From assembly GCF_900163755.1 (NCBI RefSeq), contig NZ_FUKI01000096.1, positions 1 to 64,000 on the forward strand: a DNA stretch of 64,000 nucleotides, read 5' to 3'. The notes beneath the pieces are model-generated. The model was not told the origin of the DNA. It did no database searches and saw nothing but the letters and a program-made list of their open reading frames with translations. Positions 36,345 through 44,955 of the stretch are shown in pieces (the first letter of the stretch is position 1; every line of letters begins with the position of its first letter). The DNA comes from Crenothrix polyspora. Lineage in GTDB: Bacteria; Pseudomonadota; Gammaproteobacteria; Methylococcales; Methylomonadaceae. The position numbers and the translations under genes were made by a program.

Positions 36345-39017
36345 TTAGGCGGCTTCGTGTTCGCTGTGGTAGAGGAATTGCACGCCTGAATCGACATTCA
36401 TATCGACCGTGCCGTGTAAATCCCATAAAGTGGTCACTTGGGTACGTTTTTGTGGGTGTACACGGATTTGCAGATAATCGGCTAAGCGCCACATCATATA
36501 CAAGCCTACACCACCAATACCCGCTTCAACACCTTCTTCCATTGATCGTGCTATGTTTTTTAAGAATATACCCGGTGTTAACGTGCCCCAGTTGTCGGTA
36601 ATCATTAACCCTAAAAAATCTTGACTGAGCGCAATGTCTATCCGTACTTCTTCATGCTCTGACAATTCTCTGGATTCACCTTTGGTGTAATATGCCACGC
36701 CTTTACCGTCACGGGGTGCGGCATATAAGCTGTTTTCAGTCATTTCATCCAAAATCACCATTAAAGCCTCCAGTTGTTCGGCGGCAATGCGGCCTTGATC
36801 GGCTAGCCATGATTGAATTTCTTCCATAATGAATAGTTTGTCTTCGGTATGGGTTAAATGGAATTGACGGTGTTCTGCGTTGCCTGGCATGAGCGCGAAT
36901 AAATCATCACTGGGTGAGTCATGGTGTTGATTGAGTAAATGTTCCCAGCCAAGTTTTTTGCAGACATCATCATGGCGCGGCAAAATACGGCAAATACCAT
37001 CTTGACTAAAACGGGTCAGTAAGTCGGCATAACCATGCTCAGCCAGAAAAACCACATATTCTTTTGAAATCCGTGGAATAGGGTGTTCGCCTTGGCGGTA
37101 GAAATTTTCTGAAATACGAATAATATCGCTGACTTCATTATCCATCGTGCTGGCTTGTGTTACCCGATCACTGTGAACAACGATGGCAATGGTTACGTCA
37201 TCGGTATAGGCTGTACCACGGCAATGCATGGCCAGTGCGTCTAATAATTTGCCACGCAAGGTGTCAACATCGGCATCGGTGTAGGCATTCAGTACCGCTT
37301 CCAAACGATCATAACCAAATGCTTCACCAGAAGGTGATTCTTCTTCCACTAAGCCATCGGTGTATAAAAACAGCTTGTCACCCACGTTCAGCGTCAACTC
37401 CATTGCATAGGCACGATAATCGGTATCAAGACTTTTGCCCAGTGGTAAACCAGACGCTTCCAGCATTACCCATTCATGGCTTTGATAACGCAGTACGTAA
37501 GGTAAAACGTGGCCTGCGTTAGCAAACAGTAATTTGCCGGTACGTGCATCAAGGCTTAAGCACGCCATAGTCATTAATAATGATTGTTGTGCGGTAGCGC
37601 GAATGGTTTTATTGAGTGAGCTTAAAATTTCCGCAGGGCTGGTAATGCCGCTAACAATAAGAGGGTAAACACCGGCTTTGGCCGCTGATACCAAGGTTCC
37701 CGCTGCCACACCATGACCACTTACGTCACCAATGAGCAAAATATTATGAAAGCCGCCAATGTTGTAGTAATCGTAATAATCGCCACCAACCTCACTGGAG
37801 GTTAACAAATTAGCTTGGCCTTGCATACCGGGTAAGTTGATGTGTGGGCTAGGTAAAATAGCGCGTTGCAACGCCGCCGCCAAGTTGATTTCGCCTTGTA
37901 AACGCAGACCAATTTCAGCCAGTTCTATGTTGGCTTGCTGGGCTTTGCGCTGTGCATCTTTACGGTCGGTAATGTCCAAACCCGTGGCTAAAAACATAAC
38001 CGGCTGTTTGGTTACTGAATTTTTAAGTACGGTTGAATTCCATACTACGTCAATTAACTCGCCGGTACTGATGCGCATTTTGGTTTCAATTTCTTCACCA
38101 AATTTTACCGCACCGGACATCATATTGTTAAACAGTGTTTCCAGTGCATTAAGATTATCGTCGGGAATACAACGTTTAAAAAAATGACTGCCTTTGATTT
38201 CTTCTTCTGACCAGCCGGTGTCATTTTGTGCATGTTGATTGAACAGTACAATTTGTCCTTGTGCATCAAGCCCTACGATGAGTGAATGCGTGGTGTTAAT
38301 GACGTTATCTGCTTCTTGTTTCATAATCAAGGCTTTTTCTTGCAAACTGGAAATTAACGGATGCAAAAGCAAAAAACCCACCGTGATTAACGATGCCAGG
38401 GTAATCACAAAAGAGATATGCTGTTTGTTAATAGTCGCGCTGAGCATAAACTCACTGTGGCGCTGTTGTATTAACGATACGCGGCTGATTTCGTCAAGTA
38501 TGACGGGGGTATAGACAAAAAATAAACGGCTAAGATCAGTATTGGTTAGGGTGATTTCACCTGCAGGAATACGTTGCAGCTTACGGGCAATGGATAAATA
38601 CTCTCGCATAACCGTATCTAAGGGTTTAGCGCCTTCAAAATACAGTTGCCTTAATTCTGTGGATAATTGCCCGGGTATATGAATCAGTCGTTGCCCTTCT
38701 CGAATAAAGCGCACGCCTTCACGTAACGCCGCGTGAGATTCTTCTAGCTGAATGATATTGGAAATGATTTTGGAGTCTATCTTGCGTACTTCGGTAGCAT
38801 CGGTGAGATAGGTTTTGTGTGTGAGCGACAGATTAATTTCTTCAATAAGTTGCCCTTGTTCGCTGCTAATTTTAACCAGTAGCGCGTTACCTTCCTGTTC
38901 TCTAATATCGGTAATTAATACCAGGTAGGTAGCACCAGAAACCAAAGCTAACAACACCAATACCACGGCGTATTGATCTAATAAGTAGTTAATAATGCGT
39001 TGAAAAATTTTTTGCAT
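36345..39017 (-). CDS. Membrane PAS-SpoIIE phosphatase with HATPase domain
   Basis: This 890-residue protein has two membrane segments (about residues 14-34 and 201-220) with a helical sensor region between them, a PAS domain (about 235-350: SLIVGLDAQGQIVLFNQHAQ), a PP2C/SpoIIE phosphatase domain (about 385-610: GEINLAAALQRAILP, GGDYYDYYNIGGFHNILLIG, DVSGHGVAAGTL) and a C-terminal GHKL ATPase (about 700-870: EMTENSLYAAPRDGKG, ITDNWGTLTPGIF, GIGGVGLYMMW). The SpoIIE part keeps the metal-binding Asp residues. It is likely to sense a signal at the membrane, dephosphorylate the STAS protein encoded next (phosphatase role) and, through the HATPase, also phosphorylate it or sequester partners. That partner link is inferred from the operon. 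Confidence 0.88.
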   Translation of the reverse strand: MQKIFQRIINYLLDQYAVVLVLLALVSGATYLVLITDIREQEGNALLVKISSEQGQLIEEINLSLTHKTYLTDATEVRKIDSKIISNIIQLEESHAALREGVRFIREGQRLIHIPGQLSTELRQLYFEGAKPLDTVMREYLSIARKLQRIPAGEITLTNTDLSRLFFVYTPVILDEISRVSLIQQRHSEFMLSATINKQHISFVITLASLITVGFLLLHPLISSLQEKALIMKQEADNVINTTHSLIVGLDAQGQIVLFNQHAQNDTGWSEEEIKGSHFFKRCIPDDNLNALETLFNNMMSGAVKFGEEIETKMRISTGELIDVVWNSTVLKNSVTKQPVMFLATGLDITDRKDAQRKAQQANIELAEIGLRLQGEINLAAALQRAILPSPHINLPGMQGQANLLTSSEVGGDYYDYYNIGGFHNILLIGDVSGHGVAAGTLVSAAKAGVYPLIVSGITSPAEILSSLNKTIRATAQQSLLMTMACLSLDARTGKLLFANAGHVLPYVLRYQSHEWVMLEASGLPLGKSLDTDYRAYAMELTLNVGDKLFLYTDGLVEEESPSGEAFGYDRLEAVLNAYTDADVDTLRGKLLDALAMHCRGTAYTDDVTIAIVVHSDRVTQASTMDNEVSDIIRISENFYRQGEHPIPRISKEYVVFLAEHGYADLLTRFSQDGICRILPRHDDVCKKLGWEHLLNQHHDSPSDDLFALMPGNAEHRQFHLTHTEDKLFIMEEIQSWLADQGRIAAEQLEALMVILDEMTENSLYAAPRDGKGVAYYTKGESRELSEHEEVRIDIALSQDFLGLMITDNWGTLTPGIFLKNIARSMEEGVEAGIGGVGLYMMWRLADYLQIRVHPQKRTQVTTLWDLHGTVDMNVDSGVQFLYHSEHEAA

Positions 39018-39439
39018 ACTCCCCCCTTCAGTGGCGAACGTTATTTATGATGCATAACGTATTGTGCTACGGATAGTTGAAAAAACAGCGGTGTGATCAA
39101 AGCTAGAAAATAACACCAGAAGATTGTTTTAATAATGACGACTACCCACAGTTTATTTTTTAGTGGCTTAATAAATGAGCAATTTTTTAATCAAATCAAG
39201 ATAAGCTCAATTTATACGCCGCTAGCATTGTGGCACAAAATTAACGAGGAAGCATGTAAAAATACATGACATAGAAACAATGTTTTATCGAAAATAATAT
39301 TTCAATAGCTACTGACAAAAGGAGCTAGACTAGGTAGTGTTTAATTTACAAGGCTTCTTGGTTGTGTTCAATAAGTTGACATATGCTAACGGCACTTCCC
39401 TTGTTAATAGCTAAATTAACAAGGGAATTATGCGGATTT
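39018..39439. other. Intergenic region with hairpin
   Basis: The 420 bp between the phosphatase gene and the downstream end of the second Slp gene hold no credible ORF. A 12-bp perfect stem, TTCCCTTGTTAA / TTAACAAGGGAA (39396-39427, 8-nt loop), lies 13 bp after the stop of the Slp-type gene and may be its transcript end, although there is no T-run. The promoter of the signalling genes probably lies at 39020-39300. Confidence 0.5.
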
Positions 39440-40888
39440 TTATTCTTCCGTGCGTTGCCGCTTCTTTTTTTCTACTTCGGCGGCTGCGGGTTCAACTGTT
39501 GGCACTGGTTCTGCTGCGGGTTCAGGTGTTGGTTCCGTCCTTGGTGTAGGCGGCTCTGGTGTGGGTTCGGGTATCGGTTCTGGCCTTGGTGTCGGTGGTT
39601 CTGGTGTGGGTGTCGGTGGCTCTGGTGTCACTGTTGGTTCAGGTGTCGGTGTAATTGCCGTACAGCCACCCATGCCATCCGCTATTTCATCGCTGTCGCA
39701 GTGATGAATTTCAGGTGTTGGTTCAAGTGTTGTTGGTGGTTCAGGTGTTGGTGTAATTGGTGTACAGCCGCCCATGCCATCTGATACTTCGTCGCTGTCG
39801 CAGTGATGAGTCGATGGTTCTGTTGGTGTTGGCGCAGGTGTTGGTGTAATTGTTGTACAACCCCCCATACCATCAGGTACCTCATTGCTTTCACAATGTG
39901 TTGGTTTTGGCTTGCAACCGCCCAAGCTATCAGCTATTTCATCGCTGTCGCAGTGATGAGTCGATGGTTCTGTTGGCGTTGGCGCAGGTGTTGGTGTAAT
40001 TGTTGTACAACCCCCCATACCATCAGGTATCTCATTGCTTTCACAATGCGTTGGTTTTGGCTTGCAATCGCCCATACCGTCAGGTATTTCGTCACTTTCA
40101 CAATGTGTTGGTTTTGGCTTACAGCCGCCTATGCCATCGAGTTCTTCATTGATAGCACAATTTATGGGCGGTGGGCAGCCATCATTAACTTCTCCCTGCT
40201 CATGATGGTGAATTCTGCCATCGCAGGGCGGAGGTGGAGGCGGAGGTGGAGGCGGATGAGGGCAGTCAGTATAATCCACACGGCCAAACATCGGAACAGG
40301 GCAGGGTGGCGGAGGTGGAGGGGGCGGCGGCGCAGGCAGATGCGTGCCCTTTTTAAGATAAGTATGGCCGCCGTATCCGCCATAACTGTGGTTATAGTTA
40401 TAGCCGCCGTATGCGCCCCACCCGTACGGCGAATACCCAGAAGCGGTTTGTGGTGCTGGCCAAAGATAAATCATTTCTGATAAGACCACAGGTAACACAA
40501 GGTTTCTTTGATCAATGGTGCGTTCGATAAGGCCGCTCAGTGTGCCAAAAGCGGTTACTTCGGTATTGGCTTTATAAATCACCGGATCAAGAAATTTAGG
40601 GCTTTTTATCATAAAGCGGCCAAGACTGTTTTGTTGCAAGTCTGGCCTGCCATTGCTGTTTAGCGGGTAGAGTAAAACGTGAATAAAGCTGTGGTATTGA
40701 TAGCTTTCTACGGCAATAATAACGCCACCCCAACGCACAAGGGCGTTTTTGTAATACGCTATATTTTGAATGGCTTGCAAATAGCTAAGGTCGTTTAACG
40801 GGGGATTTTCAATACGGGGTGGTAGGTGTGTGCAGGCGCTTAATAATAAGCAACCAGAAAGTAGGTATTTCCTTATTAACTTTCTCAT
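39440..40888 (-). CDS. Slp-family lipoprotein with Pro-rich and C-x11-C repeats
   Basis: The first 170 residues repeat the Slp pattern of the gene at 33615-34196 (lipobox LLSAC with Cys19; SYLQAIQNIAYYKNALVRWG; LPVVLSEMIYLWPAPQ). After that comes a Gly/Tyr patch, two polyproline runs separated by CPVPMFGRVDYTDCP, and then seven imperfect repeats of the form C-x-S-D/N-E-I-x-D-G-M-G-G-C, each with exactly 11 residues between two Cys. Pro/Thr linkers (ITPTPAPTPTEPSTHH) lie between several of them. The C-terminus is a Pro/Glu spacer ending KKKRQRTEE. An outer-membrane anchored, disulfide-rich surface protein is likely. Parts of the repeat region are near-identical at the DNA level (about 156 bp), so copy number may vary between strains. 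Confidence 0.82.
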   Translation of the reverse strand: MRKLIRKYLLSGCLLLSACTHLPPRIENPPLNDLSYLQAIQNIAYYKNALVRWGGVIIAVESYQYHSFIHVLLYPLNSNGRPDLQQNSLGRFMIKSPKFLDPVIYKANTEVTAFGTLSGLIERTIDQRNLVLPVVLSEMIYLWPAPQTASGYSPYGWGAYGGYNYNHSYGGYGGHTYLKKGTHLPAPPPPPPPPPCPVPMFGRVDYTDCPHPPPPPPPPPPCDGRIHHHEQGEVNDGCPPPINCAINEELDGIGGCKPKPTHCESDEIPDGMGDCKPKPTHCESNEIPDGMGGCTTITPTPAPTPTEPSTHHCDSDEIADSLGGCKPKPTHCESNEVPDGMGGCTTITPTPAPTPTEPSTHHCDSDEVSDGMGGCTPITPTPEPPTTLEPTPEIHHCDSDEIADGMGGCTAITPTPEPTVTPEPPTPTPEPPTPRPEPIPEPTPEPPTPRTEPTPEPAAEPVPTVEPAAAEVEKKKRQRTEE

Positions 40889-40966
40889 AAGATTAGATTT
40901 TAATGGCTAGGGATAAGAGCGCAATGTCTTCAACGGTAGGGTTTTAAAGGATTTATTAAGCCGAAA

Positions 40967-40990
40967 CAACACGATTAACTAATCGTGTTG
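40967..40990. promoter_or_regulatory. Palindrome upstream of the Slp-type gene
   Basis: CAACACGATTA and TAATCGTGTTG are perfect 11-bp arms with a 2-nt centre, 79 bp upstream of the start of the lipoprotein gene (start 40888, reverse strand). The size and near-contiguous arms suit an operator for a dimeric regulator, but it could also be a transcript-end hairpin for the small gene at 41124. Confidence 0.45.
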
Positions 40991-41123
40991 AAGCCAGTTA
41001 GCCAATAGCGTTAAACCATAAAAAATAACCAAAACAACCGTCATCTAATACTGCAATAGTTAGACTGACGACCGATGAACAGCTAATGCGTGTGAGTGTC
41101 TTGTGTTAAATGAATGATTATTG

Positions 41124-41261
41124 TTAATGCGCTTGCTGCTTTTGACCTGATTGGACTTTTTGTTGCTGTTGTTGCTGATAAGCTGTGTTATAGCTATTGT
41201 GTTGATTATGCGGGTGGTGGCTGCGATAACCACTATAGTTACCGCTCAGTGTTTTGTTCAT
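41124..41261 (-). CDS. 45-residue Gln/His-rich small protein
   Basis: This frame has no length support by itself but is preceded by a near-perfect ribosome binding site, TGAGGAGA, 6 bp before the ATG. The product starts MNKTLSGNYSGYRSHH and contains PHNQHNSYNTAY, then six consecutive Gln (QQQQQQ) and KVQSGQKQQAH. It is hydrophilic, with no membrane segment, and rich in Gln, His, Ser, Asn and Tyr. It resembles no family known to me. Possible -35 and -10 boxes (41312-41317 and 41291-41296, 15-nt spacer) are weak. Without transcript data it is a candidate, not a proven gene. Confidence 0.5.
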   Translation of the reverse strand: MNKTLSGNYSGYRSHHPHNQHNSYNTAYQQQQQQKVQSGQKQQAH

Positions 41262-41458
41262 GCGTGTCTCCTCAGTATTTTTTTGCCTTCACTATACGTG
41301 AGCAATACTGAATGCAAGATGAATCAAAATTGTTCATTTCTGTCAATTTTTGCGAAAAACGGCGTATTTTGCGCAAAAATTTAACTGTAAAAATATGATT
41401 TTTAAAAATATTATTCATGCACTAACGCCGCTGCATAGCCATAACTACACCTTAATAG

Positions 41459-42658
41459 CTAACCCGTTATAATTTTAACGCGTGCAAACTTGCGCTTACC
41501 AATTTGGTATACATGTTCCGACCCCAGCGCAATCATCAACTTGGGATCAGAGACTTTTTCACCATCAATTTTTACTGCGCCTTGATTTATCATACGGATC
41601 GCTTCTGACGTACTGCCGGTTAAGCCTGCCTCTTTCAATAAATTGGCAATAGCGCAGCTTTCTGCACTAATCGACAGGTTAATCTCTTCGATATCATCCG
41701 GCATAGCACCACGTTGAAAACGTGCTTCAAAACTTTCTAACGCCTTATCGGCTGCATCAGCATTGTGAAAGCGCTGAATAATTTCTTGCGCCAATTTAAT
41801 TTTATAATTTCTAGGGTTTGCGCCTTGCTTGCAGTCTTCTAGCCAGGTGTTAATTTCGGTCATCGGTCTAAAACTTAATAGCTCAAAATAGCGCCACATC
41901 AAGGTATCGGAAATCGACATGATCTTACCGAACATATCATCGGGCGAATCTGCAATACCAATATAGTTATTCAGCGACTTGGACATTTTTTGCACACCGT
42001 CTAAACCTTCCAGAATCGGCATGGTTATGACAACTTGTGGTTTTTGGCCATACACTTCTTGTAATTGCCTGCCGACCAACAAATTAAATTTCTGATCGGT
42101 GCCGCCCAATTCCACATCCGATTGCATGGCAACCGAATCGTAACCTTGAATGAGCGGGTACAAAAATTCGTGAATCGCAATCGGCTGACCACCTTTAAAG
42201 CGTTTGCTAAAATCATCACGCTCCAGCATTCTGGCCACGGTATGCTTAGCGGCCAATTGGATTAAATCCGCTGGCGACATGGTATTCATCCAGGTGGAAT
42301 TAAACATGACTTGGGTTTTATCAGGATCAAGAATTTTAAACACCTGATCTTGATAGGTTTGAGCGTTGGCCAACACTTCTTCGCGGGTTAACGGTTTGCG
42401 GGTAACGTTTTTACCGGTTGGATCACCAATCATGCCGGTAAAGTCGCCAATTAAAAATAAAACCTGATGCCCTGCATCTTGAAACTGCTTTAATTTATTA
42501 ATTAACACCGTATGCCCTAGATGCAAATCGGGCGCGGTTGGATCAAAGCCAGCTTTAATGCGTAATGGGCGATTTTCTTGTAATTTTTTAACTAATTCAT
42601 GCTCAACTAAAACTTCATCTACTCCGCGAAGTAAATCTGACAGGACATCTGATTGCAC
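41459..42658 (-). CDS. tyrS: Tyrosyl-tRNA synthetase
   Basis: TyrS charges tRNA-Tyr. The 399-residue protein has the class I signatures DLHLGHT (HIGH variant) and KMSKSLNN, and a C-terminal S4-type RNA-binding domain ([20 protein letters not shown]). Length and motif spacing match the TyrZ-like short form of proteobacteria. The M23 peptidase gene runs divergently from a nearby start, an arrangement common in gammaproteobacteria. No T-box or other leader signal was seen in the upstream region. Confidence 0.96.
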   Translation of the reverse strand: MQSDVLSDLLRGVDEVLVEHELVKKLQENRPLRIKAGFDPTAPDLHLGHTVLINKLKQFQDAGHQVLFLIGDFTGMIGDPTGKNVTRKPLTREEVLANAQTYQDQVFKILDPDKTQVMFNSTWMNTMSPADLIQLAAKHTVARMLERDDFSKRFKGGQPIAIHEFLYPLIQGYDSVAMQSDVELGGTDQKFNLLVGRQLQEVYGQKPQVVITMPILEGLDGVQKMSKSLNNYIGIADSPDDMFGKIMSISDTLMWRYFELLSFRPMTEINTWLEDCKQGANPRNYKIKLAQEIIQRFHNADAADKALESFEARFQRGAMPDDIEEINLSISAESCAIANLLKEAGLTGSTSEAIRMINQGAVKIDGEKVSDPKLMIALGSEHVYQIGKRKFARVKIITG

Positions 42659-42841
42659 TATTTTCTCCCATTTTTTAATCTATAATTAGGCTTATTATAG
42701 AGTTAATGCGTATTGGCAGCAGAATAAAATGTCAAAGATGAACTAATATTGGTAAATAGTAGGGAAACATTTTAGAATGTGGTTATTATTAAATTATGGT
42801 TTTTTATTTTGATTAAATTTCAATTGCTTGGCAAAACTAAC

Positions 42842-44095
42842 GTGAAAAATAAATTTTATGCTTCCTTATTCACAGGGATGGTTTTGGTTTTTGCGGCATC
42901 GACTGGTTATGCCAAGCCCGCTAAACTAAAATCTTCTCGCGGCGTAATACATACACGCATCATGAGCCATCAGCTACCTACGGGTGAAACGCTGGCCGAT
43001 GTTTATGCCCGCGTACGTGCTAATGATGCTGAATACCATGAATTGGTGAGTTCCAACAGCAGTGGTACGCGTGTTGCCACCATATCCAGTCGCACCCCTT
43101 TGCAAGCGGTGCGCGGTAATAGCTATCAATTCGGGCATTTGTCTTATGCTGGCAGAGATGATACGCGATATTTATCGGCGGCTGGCGGTAGAAACAGATT
43201 CTTCTTGAGGCAGCCCGCCACGGCAAAAATAAACACGCAACATTTTAAGCGTCATGGTGCTAAACCTATCACTAGCGCACAAGGTACTATTCGTTCAACT
43301 TTGGCCGCAGCAGGCCGCAGTGCCGGATTATCTGCTGATGTTATGGAGCAGCTTGCACAGATATTTGCCTGGGATATTGATTTTGCAGCCGACTTACATA
43401 ATGGTGATCGATTTACTGTTGTGTATGAGCGTGGCGATTTTGAGAGCAGCGATGAAATTGTCGCGGCAGAATTTGTTAACGAAGGTCGGGCGCACAGAGC
43501 GGTGCGTTACATAGATCAGCAAGGCAGCATAGGCTATTACACACCGGAAGGCCATGCTATGCAAAAATCTTTTTTAAGCACGCCCGTTGATTATGCTCGT
43601 ATCAGCTCACATTTCGATCTTAATCGTAGGCATCCTATATTAAACCGTATTCGTGCCCATAAGGGTGTCGATTATGCGGCACGCACCGGTACGCCGATTA
43701 AAGCCACTGGCAATGGAGAGGTGACATTTTTAGGTAGAAAAGGCGGCTATGGACAGACCGTTATTATTGGGCATGGCGAACATTATGAAACGCTTTACGC
43801 GCATTTATCTAATTTTAAAAGTGGTTTGCAAAATGGTAGTCATGTACGCCAAGGTGAGGTTATTGGTTATGTCGGGCAAACGGGATTGGCGACAGGGCCG
43901 CATTTGCATTATGAATTTCGTGTAGATGGTGAACACCGTAATCCGTTAACGGTAACCGCACAGTTATCACGCTCTATGCCTAGCAACAGTGGCTCAATGA
44001 CCGATTTTAAAGTACAAACACAGCGTACTTTAGCACAGTTAAATCAAGCTAAAGCGAAGACTTTATTTGCTAGAAGTTACTCTCGATACAATTAA
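42842..44095 (+). CDS. M23 family murein endopeptidase
   Basis: The frame is open from 42779; a GTG at 42842 gives VKNKFYASLFTGMVLVFAAST followed by GYAKP, a proper signal peptide, and is taken as the start. The mature protein has an N-terminal OapA/LysM-like linker region (about residues 30-170), a peptidase-family NTE segment (LAAAGRSAGLSADVMEQLAQ), and the C-terminal M23 LytM domain with the zinc ligands in RIRAHKGVDYAARTGTPIKA and THLHYEFRVDG; the AHL motif reads LYAHLSNFKSG. It is likely to cut peptidoglycan cross-bridges in the periplasm. Divergent placement with tyrS is conserved in many gammaproteobacteria. Confidence 0.88.
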   Translation: MKNKFYASLFTGMVLVFAASTGYAKPAKLKSSRGVIHTRIMSHQLPTGETLADVYARVRANDAEYHELVSSNSSGTRVATISSRTPLQAVRGNSYQFGHLSYAGRDDTRYLSAAGGRNRFFLRQPATAKINTQHFKRHGAKPITSAQGTIRSTLAAAGRSAGLSADVMEQLAQIFAWDIDFAADLHNGDRFTVVYERGDFESSDEIVAAEFVNEGRAHRAVRYIDQQGSIGYYTPEGHAMQKSFLSTPVDYARISSHFDLNRRHPILNRIRAHKGVDYAARTGTPIKATGNGEVTFLGRKGGYGQTVIIGHGEHYETLYAHLSNFKSGLQNGSHVRQGEVIGYVGQTGLATGPHLHYEFRVDGEHRNPLTVTAQLSRSMPSNSGSMTDFKVQTQRTLAQLNQAKAKTLFARSYSRYN

Positions 44096-44175
44096 TGTTA
44101 AATACTTTCATATCTATCAATACCTTCGGGAATTCGCGCCAGTAAACCATCAATCAACGCTGTTGTATTTAGCAA

Positions 44176-44208
44176 AGACCTACAAGGTTTTTAAAACCTT
44201 GTAGGTCT
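44176..44208. repeat. Perfect palindrome AGACCTACAAGGTTTT
   Basis: Perfect 16-bp arms, AGACCTACAAGGTTTT and AAAACCTTGTAGGTCT, around a single T. It is a relative of the copies at 32531-32563 and 50086-50119; the 20 bp after it (TGCTGGTCAAAAACATAC) are also shared with the last one. Confidence 0.75.
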
Positions 44209-44310
44209 CGTGCTGGTCAAAAACATACTCGATATATCAAAATTGACTGAGTACTGAATTGCTTAATGCAGCCCATGCCAGCTTAGCGTTTAGCCACAAT
44301 AGAAAAAATT

Positions 44311-44943
44311 ATGTCATTCAACCCCTTATTACCTAAAATCATTGAAGCCGTCGCCGAAAGCATTGCAAAAAATGCCGATGACATCACCCTTTTAGATCAA
44401 GCCATAGGTGATGGCGATCACGTTACCAATTTGCAGCGCGGTTTGGCGGCCTTACTGGCACAAAAAGCAGACATCAGCCAACTGGAATGGCCTGCTGCAT
44501 GGCAAAAAATGGGTATGACAATAATGACCACCGTGGGCGGTGCATCCGGTTCATTATTTGGCACTTTGTTTATAGCTATGAGCAAGGCATTAGTGGGTAG
44601 GGAATCCAATGTTCAAATATTTTCGTTAGCTTTTACTCAGGCGGTTGAAGCCGTGAAACAACGAGGCAAATCGGATGTTGGCGAAAAAACCATGCTGGAT
44701 GTCTTAGTACCTGTCGCACAGTATTTACAAGAAGCGGTGGCTGTGTCCACGCCATTAGTTCAGTTACTGGAGCAAACCCAACAGGTTGCGCTAACGGGTA
44801 TGGAATCTACCCGTGAGATGTTGGCCATCAAAGGCCGCGCCTCGTTTTTAGGCGAGCGCACTAAAGGCCATATTGATGCTGGTGCTATGAGCAGTTGTGT
44901 GATAATTTGCGCGGTAGCGGATGTTCTGCTGGAACAGCTTTGA
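44311..44943 (+). CDS. dhaL: Dihydroxyacetone kinase subunit DhaL
   Basis: DhaL binds the ADP/ATP nucleotide and passes phosphate to dihydroxyacetone held by DhaK. The 210-residue protein carries the nucleotide-binding block LDQAIGDGDHVTNLQRG with the magnesium-binding Asp residues, VGGASGSLFGTLFIAMS, the tail KGRASFLGERTKGHIDAGAM, and the usual eight-helix DAK2-domain pattern. It is not fused to DhaK. Its gene converges on dhaK (12 bp between the stops), instead of following it in one operon, so each has its own promoter. DhaM, the phosphotransferase partner of the PTS type, is not near. Confidence 0.93.
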   Translation: MSFNPLLPKIIEAVAESIAKNADDITLLDQAIGDGDHVTNLQRGLAALLAQKADISQLEWPAAWQKMGMTIMTTVGGASGSLFGTLFIAMSKALVGRESNVQIFSLAFTQAVEAVKQRGKSDVGEKTMLDVLVPVAQYLQEAVAVSTPLVQLLEQTQQVALTGMESTREMLAIKGRASFLGERTKGHIDAGAMSSCVIICAVADVLLEQL

Positions 44944-44955
44944 GTTTTGCGTGAT

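Noticed and set aside
39383-40480. Forward Trp/Cys/Arg-rich ORFs
   Set aside because: They are antisense shadows of the Pro- and Cys-repeat region of the lipoprotein gene.
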